Shown here piece by piece: positions 31,511-43,700 of a stretch of 64,000 nucleotides of DNA. How positions within the stretch are numbered: position 1 is the first letter of the stretch; every line of letters starts with the position of its first letter. The notes under the pieces are model-generated. The model did not search any database. It was given only the letters and a program-made list of their open reading frames with translations, and was not told where the DNA came from. The DNA comes from Apostichopus japonicus (lineage: Eukaryota; Echinodermata; Holothuroidea; Aspidochirotida; Stichopodidae). The stretch covers positions 636,001 to 700,000 of the forward strand of contig NC_092574.1 in NCBI RefSeq assembly GCF_037975245.1, written 5' to 3'. The position numbers and the translations under genes were made by a program.

Positions 31511-34500
31511 GGTTTAAAAGGTTCTAAGTTTTGACAAAATTGTTCTACTGAAAGTTGGGGAGGAAAGGGTGGGGGTGGGCTGGGTTGTATTATGCATTAC
31601 AAAACACATTACAGAATGTTTCAATTGGCTTAAAAGGGTGTAGTAGACCTATTGCTTTAGTTACAAGGCCTTTCAAAGGGCAAAACGATTTTTGAGAAAT
31701 ATCTACCTTTCATATCGACTGCAATATCATCCTGTCTTGTCAAAACAATTTTGTTGGCAAACTAGTCTGTCAGATTATTCATAACATCCTGTTATATGTG
31801 TGGGTATGTTAAGCAAGGTCAACTTCCAGTTCCATTTGTAAGGACCAGACAAGTTCTCAAATCAGTCTCTGTTTTTTCTTCTACAACTAGAAATAAGAGA
31901 GAGACAGACAGACAAGAAATAAACACGGAAAGAAAAGGAATTTCAGGAATGTCTGTTTATTTTTCTACCTCTTGCGGATCACGATATTACCCCCCCCCCC
32001 CCCCACCCCCCGCCCCACCATTTTGATTGAAAATTAATTCCGAGTTTAGAAAGGTTAGGGTAACAGTAAATTTTGTCCGAAAACTATAAATATTGGAAAA
32101 GAGAAGACCCTGTCACTCCCCTGCCTGGGATTAAGAGTCGATCAGAAGTCTTCTCTTCAAACCAACCAAACGCTTCACAAACAGAACCTCTTTTCTGGAA
32201 AGGAAAAAAGAAAACACTTCAGATCGACCTGGGTGATCTTGCCGTACAAATACAACGTCAGGATTAATACCATGGCAATTTCTTTACAGCGTTTCTGACC
32301 GTCATCATTCACTTTCCGATAACCATTTTTAGGTTTCCTTATGTCAATATTCAAATTTGGTTACATTACACTAATTAACTACCATACAGGATATATATAC
32401 AATCAACTTTTTATCTCAATTTAAACTTTTCATGAACTTTGTATCATTTTACAGCCTTGCAGTTATACCTTGCTTCACCTTCCCAATTTTTTTTTCCATT
32501 CTTTTTTTAATATTTCTGAGTGCAAAAAATCTTTTTCCAAAAATTTTAGTTAAGCTAACTACATGCATGGACTATACAATCCCTGGGGTATCGGTTCCCA
32601 TGGTGACTGCAAAACCCTCCATTAAACACGAACGCTCACGTGACGACAACATGGAAAATCAGGCATAGGCATCATGCTAATTTTGATATATGACATGAAT
32701 ATTCATTGTGCTTCTAGTTTCAGTACATCTGTAACGAACATAATTTGCTCCAAACTTGTCTATAAATACTACCACTTTCCATTTGTTATATTTCCCTTCA
32801 ACCTCTGCTATTGTTACAAATCTCTTAATAAGGCACCACCCGTCATACACACAATGGCTGTAGAATGAGTCATTGCAACCACATCACCATGGTAACCTCA
32901 CAAAATACCAAGAAATTTGTTGAATGAATTGTTTTCTACTTGGCTGCTCTTTTCCTGCTGATCTGAATACTTTGATATATCAATACAAATTTATGAATAT
33001 TCATTAGCCCTGCACTAAACTAACATCAGCTAATAAATATTCATAGCCATAACACCAATATTTATATATCCCATTGAACACCTGTTCATGGGGTGGCCTC
33101 TGATCATTGTTAAGTTGTACATGTTTACCATGTGGACGCAATGCCAAGTTTTTGGCCCTTGGTACGACTGTTCCATTTATCCACGGGACAATGGTACAGC
33201 CCAGTCACTGAACCCGCCCAGAGGTACACAGGAATACACTTAATCGTGGTCTGAAGATGGCTATTCCCTTGTTATCAAATCACAGCATGCATAACTACAG
33301 GTTTGTTCACACCCCCCGTGCTAGCTTTTTAAACTTGTGAAATGCATTTGAAGTTTACAGGCAAATATTATTCTGCATCATCATCATAGCTACACCTTTC
33401 ATAAATCAAGATCAAAACTAGATACAAATAACGAGTCAACAGCGGGCTAACAGACTTCATACTTTAACAACCGGTCGCCGTATTTCACTGCTTTTTCTGT
33501 GTTCGACTTTAAATAAAAAACAGAACAGTTTAATATTTCTATATATATGACATAGGAAACAAAGACATATATGATAATTACCTTAATTTTGTTTGTTTTC
33601 CATACTTTTTAAATTGCACTTACTAAGGTACTCCTACAACTAAGTTTTAAGTAGGTCTGAATCCAAAGGCAGTAGAAAAAAAAAAAAAAAATGGAAAAAA
33701 AAAACTATCCTTAAAATATGGAAAACAGTTTGTATATATGTCAAAGAGCTGTAGTTATCACTGTGACCTGGCCTCGAAACAGAAACAAAAGACAAACTTT
33801 CTCTTCACAACATGCAAACATTCAGATAGGTTAAAAAAAAAAAAATACAAATGAGAATAACATTTCAGGGAAATACACAAACCGAACCGACACATGGTCC
33901 AGTTACGGAAACCGGGGCATGCAAGAAGGAAGGGGCCTTTATGTGCGCCACTCTCATACATATCTACACAAAATACTAACCGAGGAGAGTGATACGACTC
34001 CAATGCTTAAAATCTGTTCAGACAAATACCTGATATTATGTACTATACGCTAAAGTTATTTACGACTGGAGTATGTACTCTCTGCAATCCTGTTAGAGAA
34101 AAGTAAGGGAAAAAAATAATAAAGAGAGGGAGAAAACTTTCCCCTGGTCATAATGCTGCTCTAGTCTAGAGTTAATTTCACTATTTTAAATAACAACCCA
34201 ATAAACATATATAATGGAAGCAAAAAAAAACCTCTGCCCTGACTACTTCCCGTCGCCGTGGACACTCGAGAGAAGCTTCTCGCATCACGGAGTAGGCATA
34301 TATACTTGACTTGCATATAGCTGTTATAAAGCGTCTACCAACATAGTACTTGCAAAGAGAGAAAACAAATATAACAAAATCGTAATAACGAGAGGGGAGG
34401 GAGGATGATAGTGATCAGTACTTGGGAGATATGCTGGCCGCCTCTCCTTCTCACAGCGTCGGACAGTTGAACTCTAACAGGACTGCTTACTAACGTTTAC

Positions 34501-34572
34501 AACCAACTTTCCACAAAAACAAACTTATGAAAAGAAATTTGACTCGTCATATTAAAAGTAGCGTTACTTCCT
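31511..34572. other. Intergenic region and adducin 3' UTR
   Basis: No coding exon recognised. Simple sequence: poly-C at 31990-32008, poly-A at about 33676-33691 and 33833-33844. The segment immediately left of 34573 should be the adducin 3' UTR (minus strand); its end was not located. Confidence 0.5.
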
Positions 34573-34790
34573 CTAGCTCTCCGCCTTTTTGTCCTTCTTC
34601 TTCTTTGACAAGAATGATGGCGTTCGGAACTTCTTCTTCTTCTTGGTCGGCGAGAGGGACGAGTCCTTCCAGGGGGAACCTTCCATGCTCTGACTGTCCT
34701 CGGGGGTGGAGGAGGGTGCCCTGTCATCGTTGTCTTCCTTTTCGCAGTTCAGGATACCTACCGTGGTCGTTTCTACCATCCCAGGTTGAT
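34573..34790 (-). CDS. ADD: Adducin last exon, MARCKS-related domain
   Basis: The acceptor (minus strand) is cagctctttcag. It begins DQPGMVETTTVGIL, has an acidic/serine stretch, and ends KKKKKFRTPSFLSKKKK then DKKAES and a TAG at 34573-34575. The lysine cluster with RTPSFL is the adducin calmodulin/PKC target; the serine of PSFL is conserved. It joins the preceding exon in phase 1. Confidence 0.95.
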
Positions 34791-37700
34791 CTGAAAGAGC
34801 TGTGAAGAGAGAGAGAGAGGATGGAAAACTGCGATCGTACAAGAGAGAGACATTGATGAGATCATAATTAAATTCTACCATGACTGTATCAAACCCAACA
34901 GAAACGCACCTATTTATGCATGTGGTGTATTGAGTGGACCATAGTATGGTCTCTCATGGCTTACCTGTACATACATACACACACACACACACACATACAT
35001 ACTATAGCCAACTTATTTTAAGTTTTAAGAGGGTTGTGCTAGGTTAAGAGAGAGGAAGCTGGAGAATACAGGACTAAAATGAATTGTAAGATCACAATCC
35101 ACAGCTAGGTTATGTAGCCGTGTCTTGAACAGGAAGAATGACAACGACCTTCCATCTCTCTCTCTCTACCAGTAAGTGGTACGCTCTAGCAGACTATTAC
35201 CTCCGTGAATGGTCACAGTCTTAGTTGTAATTTTCTGTGTTCCGATCTTCTCTCCATCCTCACTCTCCTCCTTGGTTTCTTTAATTTCAGTCTCCTCGGC
35301 TTGCACGATCAGCTCAATCTCTTTCACATCTTGAAGAGGACATCTTCACATCTGGAAGAGGAGAGAAAAGTAGATCTATGAGTGAGAGATGATGATGATG
35401 ATGTAATCCATCGACTGAGAGCGGGTCAACACCACCCTCCAGAGGTGTGACGACAGACCATTCTATTTCAGCCTACAAACAGGGTATAAGCTAGGGTGAT
35501 GGTGTAAGTAGGTAAGCAGTGGTGGTGGGGGGGGGGGGGGTTTGGGATGATAGCCGAGTTTAACAGAATTGGAGTGGGAGGGTAGGAGCATGATTTTAAT
35601 GTGGTGGGATGGGGAGGGGGGTAGCATGATTTAAGCCAGAAATGGAACTGCTGAGGAGAGATTCAAATCTGTGTTGCGGAGGAGGAAACGTATGGAGATG
35701 GGTTTTCTCACTCTCCTCTCAGTGTTTTACAGAATTGGAGTGGGAGGGTAGGAGCAGGATTTTAATGTGGTGGGATGGGGAGGGGGGTAGCATGATTTAA
35801 GCCAGAAATGGAACTGCTGAGGAGAGATTCAAATCTGTGTTGCGGAGGAGGAAACGTACAGAGATGGGTTTTCTCACTCTCCTTGAAGAGTGAAACAGAC
35901 AGACTTATACTGATAACATCTAAAGTAAGGTGTAAACCTGTCTTTCATGGCAATTCCCTTTCTTTGGTAGGGGTAGGGAAAGAGAAGGGGGGACAAGAAC
36001 TGAAAGGTCATAGACCCAAGCCGTGTCAGTGAGCCCTCATATCAGACCAATATGCCCACCCCCTGGACCCCCCACCCCACCCACCAAAAAAAACCTGGAT
36101 AAAACAATTGAAAAAATATCTACAGGACTTGTAAAATGAGATGAACAAACCTTGACCAGTTTTGTCTGCAATTTCTTTCTTGTAATCAAGGATTTCTCTC
36201 TCTGACATCGACGTGAATGGATTGGGAGCGTAGGCCGTGTACAGTACAGCCTAGTCTTGGTACTCCCTCTGGATAATTCCTTTAAGACTTGGCGTAGACT
36301 TGAGCGTTTTGGTCGATTGGCTGAGGAGGGCAAAATCAAGGAAGATGAGGTGTGAGCTGTTAATTCATATTTATAAAAACCTCTGTTGTGTTTCTCTCGT
36401 CCCTCATTTGACAAAGACAAGAATCAGCAGAGGATGAAACCATTCATCACATTTGTCAGTTTAATTTTCTCAATGTGTAATATAATATAATTACAACTTC
36501 TGTGTTATATGTGTTTAATATAAAATTAACTCATACTTCTTCCATTTGTAATATATATATATATATAAAGGCGGCCATCAAGGCATGAAAATATGACACC
36601 AAATATTGCAGAAAGACTCAAATATACATCCCTCTCTCAAGATGGAAAGCAGAAATGTGATAGTGTTAGTTTTGATATAATGTACATGCAGAGGTTCATC
36701 ATAATAATAATTATATGGATAAATGCATTATAGGTTTAATAATTCCTATCAACTTTACACTTGCATATATGTTCAAGCTTCACTGAAATGATAGCAAAGA
36801 GCAATAAAAAGTAAAACTTGTAACTCTTGACAGGAGGAACTCTAAACAGGTAAATTTGTCAACAACAGGTTGGAAGAAAGACTGGACCCAGTGACAAAAT
36901 GTTGTAACGGTTTGACCGTCACAAACGCCCATTACGATAATTACAACCAATTTTAACTAAAGGCAACTGTACTGCTATCTCTTTGTATCATAGTCTCTCA
37001 ACAGTTTAAAGAAGCTCATCTCATTTAATAACAATGGGTCCAAGGAAGTAGAAGAAAAGAATGCCACAAAATGTGACAACTTAACATGGTCCTGGAGTGA
37101 ATGCTGATTGGTCAAATCATACAGAAGATAAAAGCATTGTACATTAAGCAGGTCATGCAGAACAACACTGACCACAAAACTTGATATTGTTGGATAGTTA
37201 CTTAGCACCACCAAATAATCTGTTTACGATATTGTTTGATATATGTTAATTTATGCATACCTTAATTTGAATGGTATGGTTTGTGTTATGTAATGTCTAC
37301 CAAGGTTTCTTGGAGAACACTTTCTTGTTACTAGCTCACAATACATTATGTTAACCGTTTAGACAGATCAATGAAGTTTTCAGATAAGTTTGTTAGGTTG
37401 TCCCGGGACCGACACAACAACTGGCGACGAGGATAGTCGGAAATAAAACGTAAGTTCTAAAAGGAATTCTTACCGGGAGAAGGAGAAACTATGGCTTCCA
37501 ACATGTTAAAAGTGGAAATTTATGATCCTGATGTGGAAATTTGGGAATCATACAAGGAACGTTTGATACTGTTTTTCCAAGCAAATGGGTTGAGGATGAT
37601 AAACAGAAAGTGGCGATACTTTTATCTTCAATGGGAGCAAAAGGCTATGGACTTTTGAAAAATCTTGTATCGCCAGACAAGCCATCATCGAAGAAGTTTA

Positions 37701-40700
37701 ACGAAATTTGTGGGACTTTGAGGGAATACTACAATCTCAAACCCCCAGTTTTATTGGAGAGATTCCGATTTTACAACTACAACCAGAGGTCGTCAACTAC
37801 AATTGCAGAGTTTTGGGCCTAACTAAAGAGAAGGACTAGCACATGTAATTTCGGAAGTTTCCTGAAGGATGCACTGTGTGACTGGTTCGTTTGCGGGATT
37901 TACGACAACGGTTGCCGGACAAATACCCCCCGGACAAATACCCCCCGGACATATACCCCCCGGACTCATACCCCCGGGACAAGTACCCCCCCGGACAATA
38001 ACCCCCCGGACAAAAACCCCCGAGGACGAATACCTCCGAGGACAACTACCCCCCGGACAAATACCCCCCGGACATACACCACCGAGGACAAATACCCCCG
38101 AGGATAAGTACCCCCCAGACAAAAAACCCCGGGACAACTACCCCCGGACATACATCCACGAGGACAAATACCCCGAGGACAATTAACCCCACCCCCAACA
38201 ATTACCTCCGGGAAAACTCTACCCGCATAAATACACCGGCACAGATACCTCACCCAGGTTACTACCCGAACAACTGAAAAAAAGGCCGTGGTCGGCGCAA
38301 CTTAAACCAATTGGTTAGAAACTGAGCCGTAAAACCTTAACAAATCAACAAAACAACTCTCTCTCTCTACCGATCAGGGTACTGCGAAAGGGACCAACTG
38401 GTGTAGCAAGCGGGGATAGAGGAAATACTACCATCAGAAATGTTGGGATCGCAAAAGCGATTGTGAAAAGAACGAGCGATCAAAAACTATTTTAGTCCAT
38501 GGATGTGTAACCATGGAGGACCTCCATGGTGTAACTGATGATTGCTCCGGTTTGCATCCAAGGGCATTTCGAAAAATGAGATATATGCAGGCCCATACGC
38601 TGGGGGGGGGGGGTTGAATGGTTTGGACGACCATCATATAAATAAATATTGAAAATTAAGGGGCCACCCCTCCCCCTAAGACTTCTCCCACAGGATACAG
38701 ATCAGTATCGTGAATTCGACAGCCATGGCGAAATCATGCGTGCGTGTCTGATTTACAAAGCAGAGTGGAAATGAGGAAATGGTGACGGTCGTGGGGAGGG
38801 GCATAAGGGAAAAGCGCATTTTGCACAGAATGCGAAGAACGCGTATTTTATGTAGAATGTATGTAGACTTAGATCTCATTTGAGAATGCACGTCACATGC
38901 CAGTGATATCCAAAAAAAGAACACATGACAAAGTTCTCCTATCCCCAGTCTCTTTTCGGTCCAACAACAGCGAATAATTGTCGAACAGTGGCACTCCGTG
39001 CTTCTGTGAATATTTAGTTTAATTGAGAGTTAAAGATTGAAATAGAAAGTAAGAATGTATCTGATGTCATGCATGTATTACAAGTTGTAAGTCTGATTTA
39101 ATCATTTTTACTTCAACTGTTTTCATTTATGACAAGTGATGTCTCTAACTTTGATTGTTTAGCATATACCTTCTGTTTGTATTTCAACAAGACGTCATAT
39201 GACCGTAGGATCGGACACGATAGTACGGCTGAAAAAATTGCGTTTCGAGTTTGTGCCGCAGTCGTAATTTATGGGCTTTAAAGACTTACCCTAATCAATT
39301 TTTTTACCCTATAACCCCAATTCTGGTCCTACCAGTCCTAAGTACGTCCCTGCCTATAAGCTATACAGTATCGGTATCCTGTAGCAACTAAGATAAAAAA
39401 AATATAACATTGTTAATAACATATTACATAGGAAGATTTATTGCACATGCCTCAATTTTTTTTCTATTGGTGCTTCCAGGGAACTGCTACTCAGAGTAGC
39501 AGTTCCATGGAGCGTCGTCGCGCCTGTAATTTTGTGTGTATACCGAATTTGCATATATACCCGATTTGCGTGTATACTAATTTTGTGTTTATATACCGGG
39601 GCCCCTTGTCGACTTGTCTCGAGTGTGAGTAGTTTCGCACAGTGCTCAGAGAAGAGGAGAGGCAGGTTTGTAACTATTACAATCTGATCTTCTTCTCGGG
39701 GTTGCCATTTAATGTCCCAATCCGACAGACGTGAGTCAATTCTCAGCCTTAAGCCAACCTGTCCGTCGCCACTGCAGGAGAGCCTTGTCGAACCTAACTA
39801 ATGAACACAGTTAACCCGAATCAATTGCTTACCACTACAAATGGAATCAACAACAACTGCAGTACAGCTATTGGACTGCACCGGAAATTGAAAAAAAACT
39901 AACATTACAGCTTTTGACAGCCATACTCGAGATGGGAATTGAACCTGTGGGGCCAGCATCACAAACACACAAAATGGAGGCGTGAAGAAGCGAAGACCTT
40001 ATAGGAGACATTTTTGTAGGGGTGGGGACCTTGAGGTGTAGTTTTTTGATACCTCTAAATAAAAACACACCCTCAATGCTGATTGTGTATATGTGACATC
40101 ACCATGAATTTGGATGCCCCAAATCCCCAAATTTACCCGAAACTCCTGGCGGCGCCAATGATGTTAGTATAGTCTTGCCTTAGAAGGGCAACATATTACA
40201 CCATTTGGCATCTAAGCACACTTTCCAGTAGAAAATCTCTTAAAGGTGATGGGAAACCCCATGAAAAATCCCGGGTAAGCGCCAGACGCTACCGGCCTTA
40301 GTGAAAATTATTACAAGGAAAACCTATTATTCTTTGGCTTTTGGGTGGCAATTTGTGGGCAATGTAAGCAATCACTATCTGTTTATAGTTGGAATGTAGA
40401 ATTATTATAACTAGGGAAAATTAAATTGATTTCTTAGATTATCATCATTCTTTTTGCAAACAAAATGACCAGAGAATAGGTTTTTTCAAATGGTAGTGAC
40501 GTCGTGGTCTCAAGCCTCTTTCTTTACTTATGTTTCATACAATCGTACATACTATTATGAAACCTTATTCTGCTGGTATAACGGGCTACACCGTAACCGG
40601 GTTTGACTATGATAGCCCAGAGGTCCATGAAACAATGCATGGGGGGTATGGATGATGATCATGCACACCAAACTAGAGGGGTGGACCGTGGTTGTGCCTG

Positions 40701-43700
40701 CCCCACCCCCCCCCCCTTCTGGTCCTCCCATCCTAAAATGGCGTGCACTCACAGGAAAAAATAGCTTAGAATAAGCAAAACAAGAGGAGCCTGGAGGCCG
40801 AGTGGCTAATGCTTTTGTTTCATATATAATCCTGTTAAGTTGTGTCCTTGGGCAAGGCACTTTTATCTCGACAGTCCCTCTCCATCCAGGTGTATAAATG
40901 GGTACCTGTGAGGTAACTAAGGTGTGTGCGCTGGATTCTCAGCAGCCAGCCTGATGACCAGGGATTCAAAGTGCTATGAGATGGCCGTGCCATATAAAGC
41001 GCTATACAAAAACTTACATAACATAACAAATCATCAAGTAAACTTACTCAGAAGAAAACTTGAAAATGGTAAGTCGCAATAAGCCAGAATTGTTCGGAGA
41101 TTAATAATACAGAATAGTTTCACTATAACAAATACTAAATTAAGTACCAGCAGTGAGCAATGCCCAACCCAACCCGCGGGCCTCGGTCCATTGTCAAACC
41201 CTATCCAGGAGTTTTGGGGGCTTATATATGAAAAGCTCGAATCTTTTTAAAAGTCGGGAGGAGGTTTTAAGGGCCAGGGCACACGACGACCCTAGAGGTG
41301 CCAGTTAAACCGTCACCCTGACCCAATTGTAAATATGCTCTCGGAGTTGCCCGAGGGACCAGGTTTAAGGCGGTTGTTGAGGCCCGCGGGAAACTAAACT
41401 CGAAAAAAAGACGGGCGTATCCGTCGCTGCACCCGTCTCCTATAGTTAACGGCATATGTCCAGGGGTATATTCGTCCGGGGGTATTTATCCGGGGGTAAT
41501 TGTCTAGGGGGTATTCGTCCGAGGGGGTAGTTGTCCGGGTGGGTACTTGTCCGGGGGGTTTTTGTCCTCGGGGGTAATTGTCCGGGGGGTATCTGTCCGG
41601 GTGGTAGTTGTCCTGGGGGGTAGTTGTCCGGGATGGTATTTGTCCGGGGGGTATCTGTCCGGGTGGTAATCGTCCGGGGGGTTATTGTCTGGGGGGTAAT
41701 CGTCTGGGGGGTATTTGTCCGGTCACGACGACAACAATATCCAGAAAAGGCTCTTGTCAGAAGACGATTCATTAACGTTGGATAATGCCGTGAAAATTTC
41801 CATGAGTATGGAGTCCGCCGCCAAAAACGCAGCTATTATCAAGGGTCTGCCAGCGTTCATCACGTGACATCTAAGCCAACCAGTCATTGAGTGTACTGTT
41901 CGTGCTGCGTTAAACCAGGACATTTTAAAAAGGACTGTCATTATAAGGACTATAAGTGTCATGTTTGTGATTGTGTTGGACATTTAAAGGCTGTTTGCAG
42001 GCGAAATTCAGATGTAAGTAAACCATGTGATAAGGAACGTAATTCTAAGCATAGGACAAGTAAAAAGAGTAAACATAGTTCGAGAATTAAGAGAATTGAG
42101 CAAAATTAATCTCAAATCGAAAGGGAGGCCCTAACAATTGTTTATGGAGTATGCATTTTCCACCAATATCTTTGTGGGAAGCAGTTCACTTTGTAATACC
42201 CAATCATAAGCCATTGAAGTTTCTGTTTGATCCTAACAAAGGCATCCCTGTGTTAGCCGCATCTAGATTGCAACGTTGGGCTATCCTTCTGAGTGGTTAT
42301 GAATATGATATTCAGTACCGTACATCCAAACAGAATGCAAAAGTCAATTTCTTCTCTAGATTGCCAAATTCGAGCGTGCATACTAGTGATAAACTTAAAA
42401 CAGTTGATCAGTTTACTGTATTGTGGACGAATGAAGCTAATGATTTGAATCAGGTGCAAATTCAATCTTTACCTGTCAGCGCAAAAGAAATTGCAACAGC
42501 TACGAGTAGTGATCCTATTGTATCGAGGGTTAGACATTTTGTTCTGTATGGTTGGCCGGAAGAAAAAGTTTAAACAAAGAAATGACGCCATATTTTAGTA
42601 AACAAAATGAACTCTTAGTCGAAGGCAATTGTCTTTTATGGGGAATTTGTGTGATCATTCCTTCGAGTTACCGAATTCTAAGCGAATTGCACGCCAGTCA
42701 TCCCGGTATGGCAAGGATGAAGTCACTTGTTAGGATGCATGTATATTGGCCAGGTCTAGATTTGCAGATTGAGCAGCTTGTTGAATCGTGTAATGCATGT
42801 CAATCAGTTCAATCTGTTCTCCCAAAGGTTGATGTAAATCCTTGGAAATGGCCCACCGCACCATGGCAACGTATTCACGTTGACTTTGCGGGTCCATTCC
42901 TCGGTCATTTGTATTTGATAGTTGTTGACGCTCATTCAAAGTGGCCAGAGGTCATCCTAATGAAATCCACAACTGCTAATAAAACTATCAATGAATTGAG
43001 GACCATATTTGCACGCTACGGCTTGCCAAAAGAGCTAGTATCAGATAATGGCCCCCAATTTATTGCTGAAGAGTTAAACATCTTTTGCAAGCAAAATGGC
43101 ATTCGCCATATTAGAAGTGCTGTCAAACACCCAGCATCTAATGGCGAAGCAGAGCGCTTTGTTCGTACGTTTAAACAGGCAATGAAAAAATGTAAATTCG
43201 AGAGTGGCAACGTTCAAATTAAAATCGATCGATTTCTGTTGTCATATAGAACCACACCTCATGCTTTAACCAAAGAAACGCCTGCCAAATTATTCTTTAA
43301 GCGAGAATTGCCAACTAGACTATCAGCTCTAAAACCAAATTTGAATTTTTCAGTGTCACAAAAACAGAATTCAAATACTGAAAAGCCTATTAGATCTGTT
43401 TCCGTAGGAGAAAAGGTCATGGTTTTGGATTTTAGATCATCGTCTGATAAATGGGTTGAAGGCATCATTTTAAAGTATTGGGTCCTGTAACATATTTGGT
43501 TAAAGTTAATGAAAGTTGATGTATGGAAAAGACATATTAATCAAATCAGATCAAGATCATGTAAGCCTTATAGTAGTAAAATGCACACATTTAACAATTT
43601 AAAGCCTTTTGCCAAGTATTGTGGATTTAGATACTACTGTTGACTCTGCTGAGATCAATAAACCGAAATCAACTGGTGTTGATGACGTCAATCACGGTTT

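Larger units (their letters stand above)
37910..41727. mobile_element. Foldback element with minisatellite inverted termini
   Basis: This 3.8-kb insertion in gag is flanked by the 8-bp target duplication ACGACAAC (37902-37909 and 41728-41735). Both ends are arrays of a roughly 15-bp unit, ccggacaaatacccc (left, 37915-38200) and its reverse complement (right, 41460-41722). The outermost terminal bases also match partly (GGTTGCCGGAC and, reversed, CGTGACCGGAC). Reading across one copy of the target duplication keeps the gag frame, which supports a clean insertion. I see no transposase inside 38200-41460, so it looks non-autonomous. An 8-bp duplication fits hAT or P/Galileo-type enzymes; long inverted termini built of tandem repeats recall Drosophila FB elements. 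Confidence 0.88.

Noticed and set aside
31980-32010. Poly-C tract as a regulatory structure
   Set aside because: Homopolymer runs of this kind occur many times in the window and the length is unreliable in draft assemblies.
37823-38253. Proline/threonine- and glycine-rich open frames
   Set aside because: They are translations of the minisatellite arm of the foldback element in several frames and on both strands.
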